Below the pieces are notes generated by a model. The model made no database searches. It was not told where the DNA came from and saw only the letters and a list, made by a program, of their open reading frames with translations. DNA of 7,159 bases from CAZSGN01 sp964606415 (GTDB taxonomy: Bacteria; Bacteroidota; Bacteroidia; Bacteroidales; JBBRXJ01), in the NCBI GenBank assembly GCA_964606415.1, contig CAZSGN010000147.1, positions 1 through 7,159 of the forward strand, in the 5' to 3' direction. Made by a program: the position numbers and the translations under genes. Below, one piece after another: positions 1 to 5,100 of this stretch; the first letter of the stretch is position 1; each line of letters opens with the position of its first letter.

Positions 1-74
1 CTGTATTTATATGTAAATCAATTAGTTATATTTATTATGTAACAACTTGGGTTAAGCGAGAAAGAATTGAGCAA

Positions 75-118
75 GGAATCCTTAATTCCGAAACTTCTTT
101 TCTTGTTTTTTTGTTTCC
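75..118 (+). terminator. Weak stem-loop plus T-rich tract, possible terminator of a gene left of the window
   Basis: GGAAT (75-79) and ATTCC (85-89) pair around a 5-base loop. A T-rich stretch with a run of seven or more T follows from about 94 to 118. The stem is short and the T run is not directly adjacent, so this is a weak intrinsic terminator candidate. No coding sequence ends within positions 1-75. Confidence 0.25.
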
Positions 119-138
119 CGATGATTTTTTTTCGCTTT

Positions 139-169
139 TTTGTCAGTAGATGTGTTTTTCTTATCTTTA
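139..169 (+). promoter_or_regulatory. Candidate Bacteroidota promoter for the four-gene envelope operon
   Basis: A TTTG at 139-142 is followed after 19 bases by TATCTTTA at 162-169. This matches the Bacteroidota pattern (TTTG or TTG, about 19 bases, TAnnTTTG), with only the last base of the -7 element differing. Transcription would begin near 175, about 15 bases before the ATG at 191. The region is T-rich, so some chance matching is expected. No other promoter-like site was seen inside the four genes that follow. Confidence 0.5.
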
Positions 170-190
170 GCATCTAATTTTTTCGGTGTC

Positions 191-907
191 ATGACCTTCA
201 GAATATCTCTTGTTTTTCGCAGGTTGCTTTTTTTTCTTTTTTTGAGCCAGGTATCTTATTTGACCGGACAGGAAGATAAAAGTGAGCGCGTCAATTCAGT
301 GCGGGTTTTTGTGACCCCGGCATTTTGTCATAGTATTAACACACCTCATGAACCATTCCATGGGATATCTGCTGGTGCTTCTGTGATTAGATGGTTTGCT
401 GATAAAACGTATATACTGGAAACAGGTCTTGTTTATTCTCGTCATAGTCTTTTTGAAGAAACGCAGGTTCCTGATGAATATGTATTTCAGGGGCCATATA
501 AAGATCCCAGGCTTGAGCCGGCACATACTTTAAAGCAAAAATTCCATCAGTATTTCATATCAGTTCCTTTCATATCAAAATATTTTTTAAAGAATAAATG
601 GTATTTGACCGGGGGGCCTTCTGTTGATTTTTTGGTTTTCAGGAGGAGGATTAACAAAGCTTTTTATGATGGGGTTAATGATCATGTGGATGTTAAAAGC
701 ACGAATTATCTGAAAAATTTTTCGGGTCACAATATTAGTATTGGTGTTGGTTTTTCAGTAGGGAAAATTTTTCGTTCCAGTGGAGATTATGTGATTAACC
801 TGGAATGGAAAAACCGATTTATTGCTTTATTGAGTGATGACAATATGTTTCCCTATAAGCCCTTTTATTCGGGGATATTAATTGGATTTGAATTTTATAA
901 TGACTGA
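191..907 (+). CDS. Outer-membrane beta-barrel protein (PorT/OMP_b-brl-like), 238 aa
   Basis: Predicted exported outer-membrane barrel of unknown specific function. The ATG at 191 gives a clean signal peptide: basic residues through R11, a hydrophobic core at about 12-24, and likely cleavage near TG|QE (residues 25-28). The frame is open back to a TTG at 140, but that start would bury the signal peptide behind 17 extra residues and overlap the promoter. The mature protein alternates short strands and turns: the SVRVFVTPAF strand near 37-46, GISAGASVIRWF at 58-69, YILETGLVYSRHSLF at 74-88, and a central FISVPFISKYFLKNKWYLTGGPS-like stretch at 122-144. That stretch is typical of Bacteroidota PorT-like barrels (lipid-facing strands, then a 'y+l.aGp' turn). 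It ends in a strand with an aromatic C-terminal region (IGFEFYND). It is the first gene of the operon, and its stop lies 4 bp before the chosen start of the next gene. The family-level call is fair; any PorT role in type IX secretion is not supported. Confidence 0.7.
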   Translation: MTFRISLVFRRLLFFLFLSQVSYLTGQEDKSERVNSVRVFVTPAFCHSINTPHEPFHGISAGASVIRWFADKTYILETGLVYSRHSLFEETQVPDEYVFQGPYKDPRLEPAHTLKQKFHQYFISVPFISKYFLKNKWYLTGGPSVDFLVFRRRINKAFYDGVNDHVDVKSTNYLKNFSGHNISIGVGFSVGKIFRSSGDYVINLEWKNRFIALLSDDNMFPYKPFYSGILIGFEFYND

Positions 908-911
908 TTTT

Positions 912-1565
912 ATGATAAAGATGGTGTCCTTGTTTCTTTTGATGATCATTTGCCTTAATCATCCTGTTTTTTCTCAACCTGCTTATTTTATTGAGTCATC
1001 CGGAGAGGTTGACCGGAAACCTGTTTTTGTCGGTTCGGGGTCCGAGGCAAGCAGTCTCAAACATTATATTGATACAAATTTGAATTATCCTTTCCAGGCA
1101 ATGGCTAATTGCATTGAAGGCCTGGTTGTTATTGAATACATCCTTACTGCAGAGGGGGAGGTTCAGGAAACCGAATTTATGTCAAGTGTTGGCGCTGGTT
1201 GTGATGAGGAAGCACTTCGTATTATTCGTTCAACTTCAGGTATGTGGTTACCTGCTGAAAAAGACGGGAAAAAAGCAGATTGCCGTGTTGTTAGCCAGGT
1301 TATGTTTAAATCGCCTAACCCCCGGTGTGAGCGCACACTTGATTATTATTACAAGAAAGCTAACGATGCGTATTATAACCAGAATTACCAAAGAGCAATA
1401 AATTATTTTAATCATATCTTAAGGATTAATCCGCTTGATCATTCAGCCAGATTAAAAAGAGGAATTAGTTTTTTGGAAAACGGGAAGAGAGATAAGGCTT
1501 GTTTTGACTGGAAAAGCATGGAATACGGGAGCCCTCAGCAACTTATCAAAAAACATTGCTATTAG
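912..1565 (+). CDS. Exported TonB C-terminal domain protein with C-terminal TPR repeats, 217 aa
   Basis: Likely a periplasmic protein with a TonB C-terminal (TonB_C) fold followed by TPR helices. From the ATG at 912, residues 1-22 form a signal peptide with probable cleavage at VFS|QP. ATGs at 900 (overlapping the upstream stop by 8 bp) and 921 are alternatives; 912 gives the most typical n-region. TonB_C spans about 47-133: NLNYPFQAMANCIEGLVVIEY, then a GEV turn, then GAGCDEEALRIIRST and MWLPAEKDGKK, which matches the family's 'YP..A...gieG.V.v.f', 'gcdeEAlr.i' and 'W.Pa..nGk' blocks. TPR-like helices follow at about 143-205 (YYYKKANDAYYNQNYQRAI and repeats), and the tail 'KACFDWKSMEYGS...LIKKHC' is a common ending of Bacteroidota TPR proteins. 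Unlike classical TonB, it has no proline-rich linker and no lasting inner-membrane anchor, so energy transduction with ExbBD is unlikely. Six cysteines fall in the mature part. It sits 1 bp before the next gene. Confidence 0.8.
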   Translation: MIKMVSLFLLMIICLNHPVFSQPAYFIESSGEVDRKPVFVGSGSEASSLKHYIDTNLNYPFQAMANCIEGLVVIEYILTAEGEVQETEFMSSVGAGCDEEALRIIRSTSGMWLPAEKDGKKADCRVVSQVMFKSPNPRCERTLDYYYKKANDAYYNQNYQRAINYFNHILRINPLDHSARLKRGISFLENGKRDKACFDWKSMEYGSPQQLIKKHCY

Positions 1566-1566
1566 T

Positions 1567-1965
1567 ATGATCTCAAAAATCAATAAAATTTCGGGAATTA
1601 TTGCATTGCTCGCAGTTGGTGGCTTGATTATTTTCTTCTTTTATACCCGCTCAGATTTGAAAAAAATTCATTACCAGATAGATAAGGTGGATTCAGGTTT
1701 GGTCGATATTGAGAACAGGATCCATTTGATTCGTTCTTCTTTGACAATTTCTGCCCGACAATTAGATACGGCGATGAGTGGACTTGAAAATGCGGGTAGG
1801 GCATTAAAAGATTATGACTCATGTGCAAAAAATAATTATAAGATGCAACGAGATATCTTTAATGCGTTGATGAAAGATATTGACAAAGCACAAAGCCAAA
1901 TTAAAAAGGAAAAAGATAATGCAACCAAACTTTTGTTTCTTATTGATGCGGGGTGCCAGGAATAA
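1567..1965 (+). CDS. Small membrane-anchored helical/coiled-coil protein, 132 aa, unknown function
   Basis: Not a family I recognise. The ATG at 1567 lies 1 bp after the upstream stop, and residues 1-7 are short and basic. One transmembrane helix follows at about 8-26 (ISGIIALLAVGGLIIFFFY), then a charged, mainly helical domain at 28-126 with heptad-like spacing of I/L/V (IHYQIDKVDSGLVDIENRI, LDTAMSGLENAGRAL, IDKAQSQIKKEKD). The helix probably acts as an uncleaved inner-membrane anchor, with the body in the periplasm. Cysteines occur at 86 and 130; C130 is in the last three residues (GCQE), where it could form a disulfide or contact the neighbouring protein. An open extension to 1504 exists, but it lies entirely inside the preceding gene and would put 21 polar residues before the anchor. 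The last 20 bp overlap the start of the next gene, suggesting coupled translation and a shared role. Confidence 0.75.
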   Translation: MISKINKISGIIALLAVGGLIIFFFYTRSDLKKIHYQIDKVDSGLVDIENRIHLIRSSLTISARQLDTAMSGLENAGRALKDYDSCAKNNYKMQRDIFNALMKDIDKAQSQIKKEKDNATKLLFLIDAGCQE

Positions 1966-2491
1966 GCCGTATTGGCTTGTTATGTTTTTTTTATTAACAG
2001 GTATTTCTTTTTATGGACAAGAGCGAATGACAGGATATCAAACGCTTCGGTTGCAGCCAGGGGATAGCATGCTGGTACAGGATACATCTTATTTACTTTC
2101 TCAAAAAACCTACCAGGGGATGCAGGTAATCAGGGAGGATTATCTGAAGTGCCTTGATCAAAGAGAGGGCGATTTGCACCTCATGCGTGAAGGATTGATT
2201 GAATTGGATCAACAAATCAGGCAAATGACCGATTTATATGAAGAGGAGAATCGATTGGCAGATTCTGTTATTGAAGAAACCCGGGTCAAATTGGGTTTAG
2301 TGATGACTAGACTTGAATCTGATATTAAAAATATGCAGGATATGGAAAACGCTTTGGTAAATGCGAGGGAAGAATTAATGAAAATCGAAAAGGACATCAG
2401 GAAAGCACGAAGAGGTATTTTTTGGAGAAATGTGACAAAGGCTATTGTTGCAGGATTTGCTGGTATTTTTATAGGAGCCTTGTTTTTTTAA
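1946..2491 (+). CDS. Exported coiled-coil protein with C-terminal transmembrane segment, 181 aa, unknown function
   Basis: Unrecognised family. The ATG at 1946 gives a signal peptide (basic through K7, hydrophobic core at about 9-22, likely cleavage at YG|QE). Upstream in-frame ATGs at 1880 and 1919 would add a highly basic, non-signal segment and overlap the previous gene more deeply. After cleavage there is a short extended region (TLRLQPGDSMLVQDTSYLLS, about 33-52). A long acidic/basic coiled coil follows at about 58-158, with one cysteine at 69. Last comes a C-terminal hydrophobic helix at about 164-181 containing GFAGIFIG (a GxxxG-like packing motif), which runs to the final residue. The topology is therefore an exported domain re-anchored at its C-terminus, opposite to the upstream neighbour, which is anchored at its N-terminus. 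If the signal peptide is not cleaved, the protein would be a hairpin with both ends in the inner membrane. It is the last gene of the operon, 10 bp from the convergent radical SAM gene. Confidence 0.75.
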   Translation: MRGARNKPYWLVMFFLLTGISFYGQERMTGYQTLRLQPGDSMLVQDTSYLLSQKTYQGMQVIREDYLKCLDQREGDLHLMREGLIELDQQIRQMTDLYEEENRLADSVIEETRVKLGLVMTRLESDIKNMQDMENALVNAREELMKIEKDIRKARRGIFWRNVTKAIVAGFAGIFIGALFF

Positions 2492-2492
2492 A

Positions 2493-2510
2493 GGCCAATG
2501 ATTATTGGTC
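2493..2510. terminator. Short stem-loop at the convergent gene ends, weak terminator candidate
   Basis: GGCCAAT (2493-2499) pairs with ATTGGTC (2504-2510) around a GATT loop, giving 7 pairs including one G-U. It occupies the whole 10 bp gap between the plus-strand operon and the minus-strand radical SAM gene and runs into the latter's stop codon and last two codons. Neither strand has a good U run directly after the stem: the minus strand reads TTTAAAAAAA, and the plus-strand T run comes before the stem. Termination by this element alone is therefore uncertain. Confidence 0.3.
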
Positions 2511-3512
2511 ACAATTACGGCAAATAGAAATGGTATCTTTTTGATGCAGCACTTTCTTTCTGAATACTTGAAATCGTTCACCAAACCAAATTTGTTTTAA
2601 TGAGGCATCCTGTATGTTATCTATTGAGAAATCAGCATTTTTATCAAAACAACAAGGAACGACCTGGCCATTATAGGTGATAACAGCAGTAGACCATATA
2701 CGTCGGCAATTGCTTTTTTTGCGCGACTTTATTTTCCCGTTTCGTATCTTATAGCGACGGTATTTTAATTTAGTGGGCAACATAAATGTTTTTTCCAGGG
2801 GGGCGTCCATTTGCATGCTTTTTGTTTCAAAATCAAAGTCAAGTTGTTTAGCATAGTTTGATACGCTTATTAGTTGATGTTCGTTAAATGCAGAAACGAT
2901 AAATTGGATGATGACTCTTGGTTTTCTCTCTTGTTTTTTTATTTCCCGGGAAAGGATCTGTAGACCGCTTAAAACATTTTTAATATTGCCATTGACTCTA
3001 TATTTCTCGTACGTTTTTTGATTAATGCCATCTAAAGAGATAATAATCCGGTTTACACCTGCTGCCAAAAGTGTTTTGATTTTTTCTTCATTAAGAAGAT
3101 TGCCATTGGTTGAGAGGGTGACATATATTTTTTTCTCCCGGGCAAGACTGATAAGCTTGCTGATATTTGGATGTAAAAGCGGCTCTCCTTGAAAATAGAG
3201 CATCATATAAAACGCATGGGAACTTATTTCTTCTGCTATTTTTTCAAATAATTTTGTTGTTATGTTGCCTTTTTTCCGGGTAAGTGCACCATTGCCGGTG
3301 GGGCATTCGGGGCAGCGAAGGTTACAGGCAGTGGTTGGTTCAACGGTTACTGAAAAGGGCATGGCCCAAACTATTGGTGTTCGGAGGATGGATGAAAGAA
3401 AGTACCCTATGATTATCCCCAGATAATTGACTGATCTTTTAAAAGTCAATGTTCTGATAAGGTGATTCAGGTCTGTTAAGTAGTGATTTAGCCGTATCAG
3501 ATTATTCTTCAT
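2502..3512 (-). CDS. Radical SAM/SPASM domain protein, 336 aa
   Basis: Predicted iron-sulfur enzyme that cleaves S-adenosylmethionine to a radical; its substrate is unknown. The radical SAM cluster motif CNLRCPEC (CX3CX2C; C63, C67, C70) follows TVEPTTA. Further barrel motifs are GEPLLHP at 109-115 (SAM-contacting GGEP-type), STNG at 134-137 and SLDG at 159-162. The C-terminal SPASM-like part carries C269, C287, C288, C331 and C334; the terminal CRNCD and the VVPCCFDK block suggest one auxiliary 4Fe-4S cluster, and the protein ends two residues after CxxC. From memory, a conserved but functionally unassigned radical SAM subgroup in Bacteroidota has this same architecture, so it does not look truncated. 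Residues 28-46 are hydrophobic and could make a membrane-associating helix. Its ATG overlaps the last 11 bp of the upstream OmpA-like gene, so the two are probably one operon with coupled translation. Peptide modification or cofactor/envelope chemistry is possible but not shown. Confidence 0.85.
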   Translation of the reverse strand: MKNNLIRLNHYLTDLNHLIRTLTFKRSVNYLGIIIGYFLSSILRTPIVWAMPFSVTVEPTTACNLRCPECPTGNGALTRKKGNITTKLFEKIAEEISSHAFYMMLYFQGEPLLHPNISKLISLAREKKIYVTLSTNGNLLNEEKIKTLLAAGVNRIIISLDGINQKTYEKYRVNGNIKNVLSGLQILSREIKKQERKPRVIIQFIVSAFNEHQLISVSNYAKQLDFDFETKSMQMDAPLEKTFMLPTKLKYRRYKIRNGKIKSRKKSNCRRIWSTAVITYNGQVVPCCFDKNADFSIDNIQDASLKQIWFGERFQVFRKKVLHQKDTISICRNCDQ

Positions 3513-4506
3513 TCAAAATTTCATACAAGATATCAAGGTTGGGGGTCAAAATGATTTCTGTCCGCCGGTTTTTTGCCCTTGCTTGTTTGTTTTTCGCAGG
3601 ATCAACAGGCATGTATTGGCTTCGCCCGGCGGCAATCAGTCGTGCCGGGTCGATGCCAGAGTTATTTACCAGTATCCGGATAACGGCTGTGGCTCTTTTA
3701 ACACTCAAATCCCAGTTGTCTTTGATCTCATTATTAGAAATATAAGGAACATCATCAGTATGTCCTTCGATCATGATATTGATATCCGGATTATTTTCAA
3801 GAACTTCTGCCAGTTGGATTAAGGCTTTTTTCCCTTCTTCCTGAATAGTAAAACTTCCTGATTGGAAAAGTAATTTTTCTTCCAGCGAGACATAAACTTT
3901 CCCGTTTTTTCTTGAAACGCTCAATCCTTGTCCTTCAAACCCGGTAAGTGCGGCTGAAACTTTGTCTTTCAAAAGATTGACTATGCTGTCTTTTTGGTTC
4001 AGGATGCGTTCAAGTTCAATTAATCTTTCCTGTTGTGCCTGCATATCTTGCTGCATTTTCTGCAGATCTTTTTTCTTCCGTTCGACAGTGACTTCAAGCT
4101 CACGAAGTTGATCTTCCCGTTTTTGATTTTCTTCCATGGTTGTTTCCAGTTGTTGAAGAAGTTGTTTTGTGCTTCTTTCGCTTCCTTCGAGAATATCGTC
4201 CTGGGCCTTTTTGAGTTGACTGTGTTTCTCTTTAAGGTTATTATATTTGATCTTCATTTCAACCAATGCTTCATTTTGTATCAAGCTGTCTTTTTCCAGG
4301 CCATTGATTTGTTTATTAAGTTTATCGAGCCGGGCTTTGAACTCAGTGTTTTCTACCTTAAGTTTTTCATTACGGGAAATCAGTATTTCTCGCTCATCCT
4401 GGCAATCCCGGTAACGCTCCTCTAATTCTGAAAAATGACGGGGAGGCACGCATGAAGATGCCAGCAAAATCAGTCCGATGGTAATAAGTAAGGAATATCT
4501 GAACAT
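3502..4506 (-). CDS. OmpA/MotB-family peptidoglycan-binding lipoprotein with long coiled coil, 334 aa
   Basis: Predicted lipoprotein that tethers a membrane to peptidoglycan. Residues 1-19 form a lipoprotein signal with the lipobox-like LLASSC and lipidated Cys at 19. The CVPPRHF sequence after the cysteine has no acidic surface-export signal, which favours a periplasm-facing location. Residues of about 24-180 are an almost uninterrupted coiled coil rich in E, K, Q and L, which as one helix could reach roughly 23 nm. The OmpA-like domain covers about 205-322: LLFQSGSFTI, then IEGHTDDVP at 246-254, NWDLSVKRA at 264-272 and NRRTEIIL at 313-320. The Asp in GHTDD and R271 correspond to the residues that hold the diaminopimelate of peptidoglycan in OmpA proteins. 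The GHTDDVP wording is closer to MotB-type domains than to classical OmpA. There is no N-terminal beta-barrel. It is the first gene of a two-gene operon with the radical SAM gene. Confidence 0.88.
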   Translation of the reverse strand: MFRYSLLITIGLILLASSCVPPRHFSELEERYRDCQDEREILISRNEKLKVENTEFKARLDKLNKQINGLEKDSLIQNEALVEMKIKYNNLKEKHSQLKKAQDDILEGSERSTKQLLQQLETTMEENQKREDQLRELEVTVERKKKDLQKMQQDMQAQQERLIELERILNQKDSIVNLLKDKVSAALTGFEGQGLSVSRKNGKVYVSLEEKLLFQSGSFTIQEEGKKALIQLAEVLENNPDINIMIEGHTDDVPYISNNEIKDNWDLSVKRATAVIRILVNNSGIDPARLIAAGRSQYMPVDPAKNKQARAKNRRTEIILTPNLDILYEILNEE

Positions 4507-4535
4507 AATATTATATTTTATTGTAATGAGAAAAA

Positions 4536-4566
4536 CAAAGATAATAATTACATCGAAATACTTGAA
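4536..4566 (-). promoter_or_regulatory. Candidate Bacteroidota promoter for the OmpA-like lipoprotein / radical SAM pair
   Basis: On the minus strand TATCTTTG (plus-strand 4543-4536) is an exact TAnnTTTG -7 element. At 19 bases upstream, TTCA (4566-4563) is only a weak match to the -33 TTTG. The predicted start of transcription would leave a leader of about 20-25 bases before the ATG at 4506. The leader is very AT-rich, with no Shine-Dalgarno sequence. Confidence 0.5.
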
Positions 4567-4705
4567 TGAAGTTTTAATGGAAAAATTGTTTACGGATATT
4601 TCTATAATTCAGGCTTTTATTTTAAATGATTATAAATAAGCAGTAAGTAGCCGGTTGCCAGCAGGAGATAAGTCATTATTACCTAAGTTGAGCGGTTGGA
4701 GCATA

Positions 4706-4792
4706 GCGAACAAGCGCTTTGCTTGCAATGACAATCCCTTCCACCCAAAAACACTACAAAGTCACGTCATTGCGAACGTAGTGAAGCAATCT
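4706..4792. repeat. Degenerate inverted-repeat element of the GTCATTGCGA...GAAGCAATCT type
   Basis: The right arm (4766-4792) starts with GTCATTGCGAACG and ends in GAAGCAATCT. The left arm (4706-4732) ends in GCTTGCAATGAC, the inverse of the right arm's start, with AAGCGCTT (4712-4719) as an internal palindrome. The arms share a perfect GTCATTGC core and then diverge, with 33 bases between them. Within the right arm ATTGC (4769-4773) and GCAAT (4786-4790) can also pair. From general knowledge, repeats of this wording are scattered through intergenic DNA of many bacteria and are often mis-called as peptides containing strings like VIA..KQS, as here. The element looks old and eroded. Confidence 0.65.
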
Positions 4793-4979
4793 AAATCTTT
4801 TAACCGGACACTACTGATCCATAATAATATATTGTTAAGCTTATCACCAATCGTCTTGTTACTTTTATGAGATTAATCTTGTGGGTAAATTGATTATAGC
4901 ATAGAAGAGCAGAAATGCGGGTGTTATCCTTTAGTAACCCCAATGTTTAAAAATCATAACTTTAAGAACCGAGCCATAA

Positions 4980-4995
4980 TCCGCCGGCTGGCGGA
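4980..4995. repeat. Short GC-rich hairpin TCCGCC-GGCT-GGCGGA
   Basis: TCCGCC (4980-4985) and GGCGGA (4990-4995) pair perfectly around a GGCT loop. It stands out as a GC island in very AT-rich DNA, about 75 bp upstream of the dxs promoter. Palindromes of the form TCCGCCAGCTGGCGGA recur in Bacteroidota intergenic DNA in my experience; this copy differs at one loop base. It could be a repeat unit or an RNA hairpin; there is no U run to suggest a terminator. Confidence 0.55.
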
Positions 4996-5044
4996 ACAGA
5001 TGCTGGCCGATTAAAAACAAAAATATAAACAGATAAAATAAAAA

Positions 5045-5076
5045 TTTAAATTTCATGTTTATTATTCGTAAATTTG
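5045..5076 (+). promoter_or_regulatory. Candidate Bacteroidota promoter for dxs
   Basis: TAAATTTG at 5069-5076 is an exact TAnnTTTG -7 element. TTTA at 5045-5048, 20 bases upstream, is a near match to the -33 TTTG. The start of transcription would fall near 5083, leaving a leader of under 20 bases before the ATG at 5101. AAAGGA at 5083-5088 resembles a ribosome-binding site but lies 12 bases from the ATG, further than usual, and may be fortuitous. Confidence 0.55.
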
Positions 5077-5100
5077 ATTTTCAAAGGAATTATTGTTTGA

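Larger units (their letters stand above)
4507..5100. other. 594 bp divergent intergenic region carrying promoters and repeat remnants
   Basis: No convincing gene lies between the divergent OmpA-like lipoprotein and dxs. Promoter-like elements sit at both ends (4536-4566 and 5045-5076). The middle (about 4650-4800 and 4970-5010) has GC-richer patches unlike the AT-rich flanks, and these coincide with inverted repeats. An open frame at 4655-4870 reads through the repeat and looks non-coding. A weak bulged stem (GGGT near 4919, ACCC near 4939) was also seen but is not convincing. No tRNA or riboswitch could be recognised. Confidence 0.7.

Noticed and set aside
140..190. N-terminal extension of the barrel protein from a TTG at 140
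   Set aside because: It would overlap the promoter candidate and put 17 residues in front of a good signal peptide that begins at the ATG at 191.
1567..2491. Possible phage spanin-like (Rz/Rz1) pair from two overlapping small coiled-coil membrane genes
   Set aside because: There is no lipobox in the second protein, no holin or endolysin nearby and no phage genes; the context is a chromosomal envelope operon.
4033..4425. Plus-strand hydrophobic open frame of 130 codons, resembling a membrane protein
   Set aside because: It is the antisense of the coiled-coil region of the OmpA-like lipoprotein; Glu/Lys/Gln-rich helices read backwards give Phe/Leu-rich frames.
4655..4870. Plus-strand open frame of 71 codons between the two divergent genes
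   Set aside because: It translates the inverted-repeat element (VIANVVKQSK-type wording), has no promoter or ribosome site and no domain-like composition; it is a repeat artefact.
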